Below are positions 13,837 to 23,300 of a stretch of DNA of 64,000 nucleotides, in pieces. The stretch covers positions 186,001 to 250,000 of the forward strand of contig NW_025215483.1 of assembly GCF_001659605.2 (NCBI RefSeq), read 5' to 3'. Source of the stretch: Manihot esculenta (taxonomy: Eukaryota; Streptophyta; Magnoliopsida; Malpighiales; Euphorbiaceae). A program made the translations under genes and the position numbers. How positions within the stretch are numbered: position 1 is the stretch's first letter; each line of letters opens with the position of its first letter. Under the pieces are notes generated by a model. It made no database searches, was not told the DNA's origin, and was given only the letters and a program-made list of their open reading frames with translations.

Positions 13837-16237
13837 TGTAATACCCGGCTAGTTCAGACATCGGAGTTCCTACCGTCCGGTGGAATTTTGAATGTCAGAG
13901 TTTCCCTGAAGGGTAGAGTGAAGGTTTTCTAAAATGTTTTGATATGTTTTAAGTTTTTGAGTTGAAAAGGAAATGAGTTTTTAAGAGAAAAGGCTAAGGA
14001 AGATTTTCCCACTTTCGGCCCCCTAAAGTTAAAGTTCGGCTGCCGAAAGTACCCCACGTTCGGCCCCCTAAACTTAAGGTTCGGCCCCCTAAAGTGGTGA
14101 GGTGTTGCATGGAGCTTTGGCCACCCAACGTGAAGCGGTGGTGCACTTTTAAAGGTGCTTTTGGCCGACTAAGGAGGTGCTTAGGCTCTCCTTTGGTTCA
14201 GGAACTTGCTCATGCTTTCTCTCAATGATCTTCCATAGTTTTACATCAAATCTTTCAAAGAAAAGTAGGTTTTAAGTGAGTTAAAGGGAGTTTTGAGAAG
14301 TTGTGGAGTTTAGGAGCTTGTGAAGCTTGAATCTCCATCTCTTCAAGTTAGGAGTCACGCCAGCCTTTGTTCTTCAATAGGTAAGTGTGAATCCTTGGTT
14401 TTAATTATGTTTTAAATGAGTTTGATGAGGGGAAAGGGGAGTTGTGCATGTGTATGCATGAGTTGTGCATATTAGGGTGTATGGATCCTATGCTTTGTTT
14501 GTGGTTGTTGTGTGTTATTTGTTGGAGTTTTAATGTGTTTAAGACTCCTATATGCATGATTAAGTGTTTAGAGTATGTTTGGAGAGGTTGGATGCATGTT
14601 TGGAGGGTTGAAGTTCGGATGGCAGGCGTTCTTGTGCACGAAACTGAGTTCTGGATGAACCCAGGTTCGGCCCCCGAAAGTCCAAGTTAGGCCGCCGAAC
14701 ATGCCTGACTTTCGTCTCTGGAGGAAACATTCGGCCGCCGAAGGTGCTGCCGAAGGTGCCCTGTCCAGCTTTCCTTTGCTTGTTTTGCATGCATGTTTTG
14801 AGGTGTTTTAAGGGGTCTTAAGGGGAGATGTTTAGAGGTATGTTAGAGTATGTTGGTCCCTCACTTGAGTCCATCTGTGTAGGCACAGAACAGAGGAACC
14901 AGAGAGAGCAGCAGTGAGTGTTGCTTCAGAGTTTGCAGAGTTAGCCCAGGGTTAGCCAAGCATTGGCTAGAGGTGAGTAGAACTAAACTTAATCTTTTAT
15001 TAAAGAAACATAATGCTTTAGCATAGTTCATGCATCATGAATGCTATGATATGTATTAGGGTGATTGCATTAGAATCACGAATGTGAAGCATTGCATATT
15101 ATGTGATCAGAGATTAGGTGGACCCAGGCGACTCCAATAGCCTAAGCTTCGGCTCCTGTCATTGTGTCAGGTCAGTTGGGCAATTACTTGTTGGAATGCC
15201 CTGTGTAGCTCCTTTGGGGGGCCAGTGTTGACAGAGGGTATTTTTGGGGTCATGTCTACCTTAGTGGGGATTGGACCAAGGCGACTTCAATAGCCCGTCG
15301 AGGGAGTTTTGGGGTCATGTCTAATCCAAGATATATTGAGATGCTTGTGTTGTGATGCATTTTCATATATAGTGCGTATGAATGAACTGTTTTCAATGTT
15401 TCTACTCACTGGGCTTTAGAAGCTCATCCCTTTCCCTTAATCCCAGTTTTGCAGGTACAGGGTTAGCTGGGAAGTCAGAAGCATCAGAGTGTTGGCTTCA
15501 GTATGTTTGTGTATAGCATAGTGTGGACATGATGTATGTAAAAGGATATATGTAAAGTGATGTAATAGTTAGTCAGTTAAGGTATAAATGTATTAGAATG
15601 TGCTTTTGCCTATTGTCTATAGTATGTTTTATCCCTTGTCTATGCATGTATCCTGTTTTCAGTTTAATGATGAGCAATGAGTCAAACCAGGCTTAATAAC
15701 ATGTTGTGTTTCGAAAACCCAGTGAATTATAACTGTGAGGGAAGACAGGGATTACTTCCTTTGACCCAAGACCAGTGCAATAGGAAAGACCAGGTTTGAT
15801 TCCTGTGATCCACAGAGTAGACCACTAGAGAAGACCAGGTTTGATTCCTGTGACTCTATGGTAACCAAGTTAACTTATGATATGCTGACCCTTACAGAGT
15901 GGGTTCTATGCTGCAGAGCGCATAGGGTATGGAGGTTACTTGGTAAAGCATCACTGGTGTATTATAGATAGCCAGAGGGCTAGTTCAGATTAGTATATCT
16001 GAGCATTTGGTTCATATGGTTGGACCTATAGGACAGTGTTTTAAAGGTTAAGTCTGGTAGTTTTAAAGACAAGTTTTAAAAAGTAATAGTCCAGTCGGAT
16101 CATGTATGGGATTTTAACAGGTACACAGAGTTCATAGCAGGCTTACTACGGGTCCCGGCGGCCTTAAGCCGATCTGGATCCTAGTGCCGAGCAGTTTGGG
16201 CCGTTACAAAGAGGGTACCGGTTTCCGGGCTGTTACA
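13837..16237 (+). repeat. 5' LTR of element A (2401 bp)
   Basis: Begins TGTAATACCCGG at a sharp break from satellite and ends CCGGGCTGTTACA just before the primer site; the same sequence recurs at 28818, 32212 and 37194. The ends form an extended imperfect inverted repeat (TGTAA..CCCGG / CCGGG..TTACA). It contains TTCGGC/GCCGAA-type motifs at 14014-14100 and 14655-14765, a TATA-like TTTTAAAGG at 14148-14156, and splice-site-like motifs described separately. The ORFs of 66-82 codons inside it are not supported as genes. Confidence 0.95.
14148..14156 (+). promoter_or_regulatory. Probable TATA-like box of the element A LTR
   Basis: TTTTAAAGG lies about 310 bp into the LTR, at the place where C and E have canonical TATAAAAG or TATAAAAAG. 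Transcription would start about 30 bp downstream, giving a U3 of about 350 bp. Inferred from position and alignment only; the equivalent in B is near 32519. Confidence 0.5.
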
Positions 16238-16490
16238 GTTGGTATCAGAGCAGAGGTTCCTCATTAGTACGATGTTTTACATCGGAAAGAGGTTGGTCTA
16301 GAGGTCATAGTAAGGCAAAACACAATAAGTAAAATCATGTCCACTAAGATAGGAAGTTGTTTTGCATGCTGATGTGGAATACTCATGCTTATTAATGTTA
16401 TGCTATGTAATGCATGTATATATTGTAAATTCATGTGTTTTCATATGAACATGTGTGCTAATGTTTGTTTCTTGATGTGTTGTTATTCAG
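14381..16490 (+). other. Predicted spliced leader of element A (splice-site series)
   Basis: Seen: donor AATAG|GTAAGTG with GT at 14381; acceptor CATCTGTGTAG|G with exon 2 starting at 14883; donor CTAGAG|GTGAGTAG with GT at 14973 (exon 2 would be 14883-14972, 90 nt); acceptor CAGTTTTGCAG|G with exon 3 starting at 15455; and acceptor GTTATTCAG|GAG with its exon starting at 16491, 10 nt before the gag ATG at 16501, preceded by a branch-point-like CTAAT. The same series occurs in B, C and D, and the LTR part in E. Removing these introns would join the LTR leader directly to gag and remove the primer site. No donor pairing exon 3 to gag is obvious, so exon 1, 2 or 3 might be joined to gag. Confidence 0.5.
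16240..16251 (+). other. Primer-binding site of element A (tRNA-iMet type)
   Basis: TGGTATCAGAGC, two bases after the LTR end, matches the complement of the 3' end of plant initiator-Met tRNA, the usual primer of plant LTR retrotransposons. Confidence 0.9.
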
Positions 16491-16500
16491 GAGAACTAGG

Positions 16501-17040
16501 ATGAGTGGAGCTAGTTATTCTGTGGAATCAGACCCATCTGAAGGATCTTTTGAGGAAAACAGGGAAAGAATGGATGTAAGGAGAGAGATAGAATTAGATG
16601 TGCAAAGAAAGGATATAGGAGTGCAAGTGAATATGGACGAAGAGTCTGTAGATGATACCCAGAATAAGGATGCCAGGATCTCTAGTTCAGGAGAAGTTGA
16701 CCCCTCTATTTTGAGTACAGCTGCTAAAAGGGGGAAAAAGAAAGTCAGAGGCCTTAAAGGGTCAAAGAAGAGGGAGTTTTGGAATAAGTTAAAGTCAGGG
16801 TTGGGTTCGAGTTCTAATAGGGATAGCTTTAGATGTGAGAGGTGTGGAAGGCTGCATAAGGGAGTTTGTCTTGCAGGGACAACAGCATGTTTTAGGTGTG
16901 GTCAGGAGGGACATGTAGTTCGTGAGTGTCGTACTGCACCTTGGATAGCTCAGTCTCAGCGGACATTTTTAAGTAGAGTTGTTCAACAGGAGGCAGCCAC
17001 ATCAGACCCAGTAGTGCCAGGTATGTTCATTTTGTTATGA
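16501..17040 (+). CDS. gag: Gag-like nucleocapsid protein with two zinc-knuckle-like motifs (179 aa), element A
   Basis: Start chosen at the ATG encoding MSGASYSVES because it aligns with the gag start of C and follows a conserved acceptor-like CAG by 10 nt; the frame is open 36 nt further upstream. Roughly residues 1-85 are charged and low in similarity. Residues about 85-105 are basic (KRGKKKVRG, KKREFWNKLKSGLG), matching the linker before the knuckles in C. Next comes a partial CX2C motif (CERCGRLHKGVC), then a canonical CCHC knuckle ([14 protein letters not shown]). The retrotransposon gag capsid domain, about 150 residues in C, is absent, and translation stops just where protease should begin. 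Presumed role: RNA binding or packaging without capsid. The same 191-residue open frame occurs in B, so it was open when both copies moved. Whether it is translated is unknown. Confidence 0.7.
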   Translation: MSGASYSVESDPSEGSFEENRERMDVRREIELDVQRKDIGVQVNMDEESVDDTQNKDARISSSGEVDPSILSTAAKRGKKKVRGLKGSKKREFWNKLKSGLGSSSNRDSFRCERCGRLHKGVCLAGTTACFRCGQEGHVVRECRTAPWIAQSQRTFLSRVVQQEAATSDPVVPGMFILL

Positions 17041-17892
17041 ATGTTCTGATGTGTTTTGAGGATTCTGATAGGATGTCTTTTGTTGTAATCGAAGTAAAAG
17101 ATAAATAGATAGAATTTCAAAGAAGAGTTAAAGAGAGAGTTATTATGAGATGTTAGGATCTCAGGTTTTCATAAACCTAGGCATAGTGAGAATTGATTTC
17201 TCAAGAAGAATAAGAGTAAATAAGGCAGAAAATAGAACAAGAAGTAAAAAGAGTAACAGTAAGTATGAATAAGTAGAAGGATAAGATGGGTCAGAGTAAG
17301 AGGAAAAGAAAAGGAAGGTAAGTTCATAAAGAGACTAGAGTTAGTCTGGGATTAGATGGTGGTGAGGCTGAGGAAGAAGGGAGAGCCTTTTCTTCAGTAA
17401 ATTCCCGAGGGAAGTTCCATTAGCTTTAGCTTGGATCTGCACCCTGACTCAGTAGGAGGCAAACACATCATACATGGTGACGTCAGATGCGTTCACTTGG
17501 AAGTGTTCAGATGTGTATGCTGTTTGTTTTGGACCCAGTGTTTCACTTTCCTTGTTGTTTATGAGCCATTGATAGAATGGATTTGATGACTTCTGGGCTT
17601 AGAGTGTTTTTCTCAGGGTCAGTAGACCTGAATATGATCCATCTGATGCAGAGTTAGTCAGTTTAGTTCAGAGTTTATACAGAGTAGGCGATGCGATCCA
17701 GCTGACCTTATGGTTCTAGGGGTGACTGATGATGTCAACCTAGGGCGGATTGGCTAGCTACTCATAGTACTACCTGTGTCCGCAGAGACAAGGTAGGAGA
17801 GTTTAGAGCTCAGGATGGATCAATAGTTAGTCCTTAAAAAGGACAGAGTATAGAGGAATAGAGTACAGTATAGATGCCTAGAAGTTGATATC
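17041..17892 (+). pseudogene. Decayed gag C-terminus and protease remnant of element A
   Basis: No long ORF. About 17041-17370 is purine-rich with no recognisable product. From about 17400, base-level resemblance to C reappears: a gag C-terminal stretch (CCTGACTCAGTAGGAGGCAA near 17446), the pre-protease stretch (GTTCAGATGTGTATGCTG near 17505), a ruined protease active-site region (TTGGACCCAGTG near 17529, where C encodes the DPGAS motif), and GATCCATCTGATGCAGAG near 17637, all with indels and stops. The segment just before protease appears twice (end of the gag ORF and about 17455-17520), suggesting a small internal duplication. It ends at the insertion of C and resumes at 27887. Confidence 0.75.
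17888..17892. repeat. Target-site duplication, left copy (element C)
   Basis: ATATC directly before the LTR of C; an identical ATATC follows the other LTR at 27882-27886. Element B has the uninterrupted site with a single ATATC at 36258-36262, confirming a 5-bp duplication. Confidence 0.97.
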
Positions 17893-18621
17893 TGTAACGA
17901 CCCGGAAATCCGACCCGTTACCGGCGCTAGGATCCAGATCGGCTTAAGGCCGCCGGGACCCGTAGCAAGCCAAGCATACCTCCTGTAACCTGTAATATCC
18001 CATACATGATCAACATACATAAAACTGTAAACTTTTTCTTTCTTTTTCCAAGCTTAACCTGAACATGTGCACATCTAATAACATAACCACCACTGGAGTC
18101 CTCATCAAATACTCCAATGGGGTATTTCATCATTCGATAAGCTTGGACTATCAAATACATCATAAAAACATTTCTATAGATCATGTGCCAAGGGGATAAC
18201 CATAAACATAGGGTCAAGCACATACTAATCCTCAATCATCATCATCATTACATATCATAACTATACATTACTCATTCATTACATGGTCATAAATACTCAT
18301 TACATCATGTTCATGTCCACTATTATCTATTACAACATACAAGGCTTGACTTCACTCTAGCCGACTTCTTGACCTATCCTGTACCTGCAACTTTGGGGAT
18401 AAAGGGAGTGGGGTGAGCTACTAGAGCCCAGTGAGCAGAAACTAAAAACATTTGTTTTAATTCCACCCTTTTTAGGTATATTATTAATCATTTTATTATT
18501 ATTATTTAGCTTTTTCTTTTTCTTTTTCTTATTCATGCTTCCATGTATGCGCCATAACACAAACAATTCACAACAAGGATGAACTTGTCACCATATAGCC
18601 CCAATCTTTCTTACTCATACA

Positions 18622-18713
18622 TGCCGGGGGCGTAGAGCCGTAGCAGGCACACCCGGACTTTCATAATCAGTCATAGTGCCAGGGGCGTAGAGCCGTAGCA
18701 GGCACACCTGGAC
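18622..18713. repeat. Short tandem module in the C LTR (2 copies)
   Basis: Two copies of a 37-bp module starting TGCC.GGGGCGTAGAGCCG and ending in CACACC.GGAC, separated by 18 bp; duplicated in the other LTR at 26308-26399. Module ends are complementary (CCAGG / CCTGG in copy 2). D and E have different modules at the equivalent LTR place. Confidence 0.85.
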
Positions 18714-19828
18714 TCACATAGGCTATCATGACATACAAGGGCTAATGGATCATTCAACATTCATCCACATCAACAACAAAGTATGCAATGCAACATATTC
18801 GTGAATTCTAATGCATACAACCTAATATTGCATAGCATAATGATGCATGGGCAATGCTTTATGATTCATTCATTTATTCCTTTACTTTAAAGCTTAAGGG
18901 GTTGTTCCACTCACCTGGCAACTGAAGCTTTAACGACGAACTCTGAACGACTATCTCACAACCGGGGGTCTCGGTCCTTCGGGTCCGAACCTACACAGGT
19001 GGACTCAAATGAGGCACCGAACATACATGAATATGACTCTAAAATACTCCCCAAAAACCCCCTAAAACCTCCTGAAAACCTCACATGAAAACATGTAAGA
19101 AATGGCTGGACAGGGCACTTTCGGCGGCAGGTTCGGCGGCCGAAAGTCCCTCTGCAGCCGAAAGTCATGCAGGTTCGGCGGCACTTTCGGCGGCCGAACC
19201 TCCCAGACAGAGACGAAACTTGAGTTTCGGGGGCAGGCTTCGGCAGCCGAAACTGCCTCCACAAGGGGGTTCGGCGGCCGAAAGTCACTTCGGCGGCCGA
19301 ACCTGAGTTTCTGCCGAAGGGCAGAAACTTGGTTCCCTTGTGTCCAAAGCCTCCAAAATGCCTCAAAACATGCATAAACTTGTTTCTACACATGCATAAA
19401 CATCACACATCACACCTAGGGGTCTCAAACTATAATATACCCCAACTACAACACTTCAAACCACACATTTCCAACATACATTGCTCAAATCACATCATGA
19501 ACCCATAAACCTAACAACAAGCCTAAACATGCATTCTACCCCATCAACTTGCATAAAACTTTCATAAAACATAAAAGAAGCATAGATCGAAGCTTACCTC
19601 TTGAAGATCTAGAGGAAGAACGATCCTAGCTCGGAAAATGGAGGGATTTAGCTCCAAGTCTTCCAAGCTCCAAACTTGCTTGAAAACACTCAAAAACTTC
19701 TGTGGAACCTTAAAACTCAAAGAAAAATAGTGGGGATTGAAGGAAAAACACAAGATTTGGGAGAGGGAGGTCGGAAGCTCGCTGAGGTCGAAAATGGGAG
19801 AAAACTCTCCCATTTCGGCTAAGTGCCC

Positions 19829-19836
19829 CTTTTATA
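19829..19836 (-). promoter_or_regulatory. TATA box in the 3' LTR copy of element C
   Basis: On the - strand CTATAAAAGGGG, an exact plant TATA-type motif about 360 bp from the LTR 5' end, with the enhancer-like quasi-palindromes just upstream. The copy in the 5' LTR drives the element; this one could drive outward transcription toward lower coordinates. Confidence 0.75.
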
Positions 19837-19852
19837 GGTGGCTGGCCAGGCC

Positions 19853-20035
19853 ACGTTCGGGGGCCGAAGGTGCCTCCGCATGCATGCAAGGTTCGGCGGC
19901 CGAACTTGGAGTTCGGCGGCCGAACCTGCATTTCCCTCACTCAAAACTTTCGGGCGCCTAAAGTCCCTCCGAAAGCATGCATGTTCGGCGGCCGAACTTC
20001 GGAGTTCGGCGGCCGAACCTGGGTTTTCCTCCAAA
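19853..20035 (-). repeat. Two-copy U3 module of quasi-palindromes, C 3' LTR
   Basis: Two tandem modules of about 90 bp, each with one TTCGGG..-type motif, a GCATGCATG-like block and two exact TTCGGCGGCCGAA motifs. They lie directly upstream of the TATA box on the - strand; the other LTR carries the same at 27539-27721. Each 13-mer is six bases, one central base, then the exact complement of the first six, and contains GCCGCC on one strand. Confidence 0.85.
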
Positions 20036-20195
20036 GATTTTTCATGTAAAAACTTATTTAAATTTCTTACTTAAAAACATGAAATACATGAAAACATTTC
20101 ATAAAATCATAGTTTTACCCTTCTAGAGGTTTCCGACATCCGAGGCCCCACCGGACGGTAGGGATTCCGATACCGGAGTCTAGCCGGGTATTACA

Positions 20196-20231
20196 TTCTC
20201 CCCCCCTTAAGAACATTCGTCCCCGAATGTT
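20196..20231 (-). promoter_or_regulatory. Polypurine tract and adjacent hairpin of element C
   Basis: On the - strand, TTAAGGGGGGGAGAA (20196-20210) abuts the 3' LTR and is the expected plus-strand primer. Just upstream is a perfect 8-bp stem hairpin, AACATTCG/CGAATGTT with a 4-base loop (20212-20231). The same arrangement occurs in A, B, D and E. Confidence 0.88.
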
Positions 20232-20326
20232 CCTCAACTAACATACAAAGCATGGCATCATTCATAACATACAACATAGCATACAATATATCATACATGC
20301 AACACATAGAACAACTAACACTCACC

Positions 20327-23300
20327 TCAAAACAGATGGGGGTACTGCTGGAGCATAGACTCCCGTGTCTCCCAGGTGCATTCTTCAATATTGTGGTGGT
20401 TCCAAAGGACTTTCACCATCGGGATTTCCTTGTTCCTCAGCTTTCTGATCTGAGTGTCTAGGATCCGCACTGGTTGTTCTACATAGGTGAGATCCTCATG
20501 GATCTCCACATCAGGCTCACTAAGAACCTTGCTCGGATCTGACACGTATTTCCTTAACAGAGAAACATGAAAAACCGGATGGATTCTCTCCATCGAAGCA
20601 GGCAAGTCTAGCTTGTACGACACATTACCGACCCTCTGAAGCACCTCGAAAGGGCCGACGTACCGTGGAGCTAACTTACCCTTCTTCCCGAACCGAACCA
20701 CTCCTTTTATAGGAGACACCTTGAGCAAAACCAAATCCCCCTCCTGAAACTCTAGCTGTCTTCTGCGGATATCTGCATAACTCTTTTGCCGACTAGCAGC
20801 AGTCCTGATCCTCTCTCTGATTATGGGTACCACCCTGCTGGTAAGCTCTACTAACTCCGGACCCGCAAGAGTCCTCTCTCCTACTTCCTCCCAGCAGATA
20901 GGTGATCTGCACTTCCTCCCATACAAAGCTTCATATGGAGCCATCCCTATGCTAGCATGATAGCTGTTATTGTAGGCAAACTCCACCAAAGGTAGATGCT
21001 GCCTCCAAGAACCGCCAAAATCTAGCACACACATTCTGAGCATATCCTCTATTGTCTGGATGGTCCTCTCTGACTGTCCGTCTGTCTGTGGGTGGAAGGC
21101 AGTACTGAAGTCTAATCTGGTACCCATAGCGTTCTGCAGACCCCGCCAAAACCTGGAGGTGAACTGGGGCCCTCTATCTGACACTATAGATACCGGGACC
21201 CCATGCAGTCTGACAATCTCATCTACGTACACCTGCGCCAACTTGTCCACAGAGTAACCACTCCTGACAGGGATGAAGTGAGCAGATTTAGTGAGTCTGT
21301 CCACAATCACCCATATGGAGTCCAACCTGTTGGACGCCGCCGGTAACCCCACTACGAAGTCCATAGCTATATTCTCCCATTTCCACTCTGGAATCGGTAG
21401 TGGATTCAACATTCCAGCCGGCTTCTGATGCTCTAGTTTCACCCTCTGACACACATCGCAGGCTGACACGAACAGTGCCACGTCCTTCTTCATAGCTGGC
21501 CACCAATACACTCTCTTCAGATCCTGATACATCTTGGTGGCTCCAGGGTGAACACTATACCTGGTATTATGGGCTTCCCCCATAATATCTCCCTTCAGAC
21601 CAATGTCATCTGGCACACATAATCTGTTCCCGTAGCGGAGGATCCCCTTATCATCAAACTTGAACTCATTACTCTGGCCTGACTGAACCGTTCTGGCTAT
21701 CTTGACCAACTCTGGGTCCTCATGCTGTTTCTGAGCTACCTGCTCCAGAAACACGGGTGTCACTCTCATCTGAGCCACTAAGGCACCTGTGCCAGACAAC
21801 TCCAACTGTAATCCCTCACTCATAAGTCTGTGGAACTCCTTCACCACCGGCCTCCTCTCTGCTGAAATGTGGGATAGACTGCCGAGTGATTTCCGGCTTA
21901 GGGCGTCTGCCACAACATTCGCCTTACCCGGATGGTACTGAATCTTGCAATCATAGTCACTCAACAGCTCAACCCATCTCCTCTGCCTCATGTTCAGTTC
22001 TCTCTGACTCAGGATGTACTGCAGGCTCTTATGATCTGTAAAGATCTCACACCTTACCCCATAAAGGTAATGCCTCCACATCTTGAGTGCAAAGATCACT
22101 GCTGCCATCTCTAGGTCATGTGTGGGGTAATTCAGCTCATGCTTCTTCAACTGCCTAGAAGCATAAGCGATCACCCTCTCATTCTGCATCAGCACACAAC
22201 CCAGTCCCACACGGGACGCATCACAATATACTGAGAAGTCATCATTACTTTTTGGCAGAGCTAACACCGGTGCTGAAGTCAACCTCCTCTTAAGCTCCTC
22301 AAAGCTTTCCTCACACTGATCGGTCCACATGAACTTCTGATTTTTCTTTGTCAATTTGGTCATAGGAGCAGCAATCTTTGAGAAGTCCTGAACGAACCTC
22401 CTGTAGTAACCTGCTAAACCCAGAAAACTCTTGATCTCGGTCACTGTGGTGGGTCTAGGCCAGTTAGCTACAGCCTCTACCTTCTTGGGGTCTACTTCAA
22501 TACCCTGATCTGACACAATGTGCCCCAAGAATGAAATGCTCCTAAGCCAAAACTCACACTTGGAGAACTTGGCATACAAGCCATGCTCTCTCAAGGTTTG
22601 CAAAACTGTCCTCAGGTGATGGGCATGCTCCTCTGCATTTCTGGAATACACTAGGATATCATCTATGAAGACAATAACGAAGTGATCCAGATACTGACTG
22701 AATACTCTGTTCATGAGGTCCATGAATGCTGCAGGGGCGTTGGTCAACCCAAACGGCATCACAAGGAACTCATAGTGCCCATACCTGGTCCTGAAAGCTG
22801 TCTTCGGTACATCTTCATTCCTTATCCTCAACTGATGGTACCCTGATCTCAGATCTATTTTAGAGAAACAACCTGCTCCTGCTAGCTGGTCGAATAGATC
22901 GTCGATCCTCGGCAAAGGGTACTTGTTCTTGGTAGTGACCTTGTTCAACTGTCTGTAGTCGATACAAAGTCTGAGGGATCCATCCTTCTTCCTCACAAAC
23001 AAAACCGGAGCACCCCAAGGTGAAGTACTCGGTCGGATGAAACCCTTATCTACCAGCTCTTGCAACTGTTCTTTCAGTTCTTTTAATTCAGCTGGTGCCA
23101 TCCTGTAGGGAGGGATAGAGATCGGTCTGGTACCAGGCATTAACTCAATCTCGAACTCTATCTCCCTAGCAGGTGGTAACCCTGGCAGCTCGTCTGGGAA
23201 AACATCTAAGAACTCACTCACCACAGGCACTGAGGCGGGCTCTCTGACATGACTATCTAACTCTCTCACATGAGCTAGAAACCCCTGACATCCCCTCCTA

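Larger units (their letters stand above)
17893..20195 (-). repeat. 3' LTR of element C (2303 bp)
   Basis: On the + strand it runs from TGTAACGACCCGG to CCGGGTATTACA. It holds two 37-bp-class minisatellite copies (18622-18658 and 18677-18713), TTCGGC/GCCGAA motif clusters (19120-19310 and 19853-20035), and a TATA box at 19829-19836. ORFs of 66-145 codons inside it recur identically in the other LTR and are not supported as genes. Confidence 0.96.

Noticed and set aside
14442..14690. 82-codon ORF recurring in all four A/B LTRs, and similar 66-145-codon ORFs in C, D and E LTRs
   Set aside because: They lie in predicted introns or U3 of LTRs, are not conserved between families, and several overlap on opposite strands. 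Identity between copies only reflects recent LTR duplication.
21060..21257. ORFs of 60-133 codons on the strand opposite gag-pol in C, D and E
   Set aside because: Shadows of the polyprotein reading frame; they recur wherever the coding strand is conserved and have no domain of their own.
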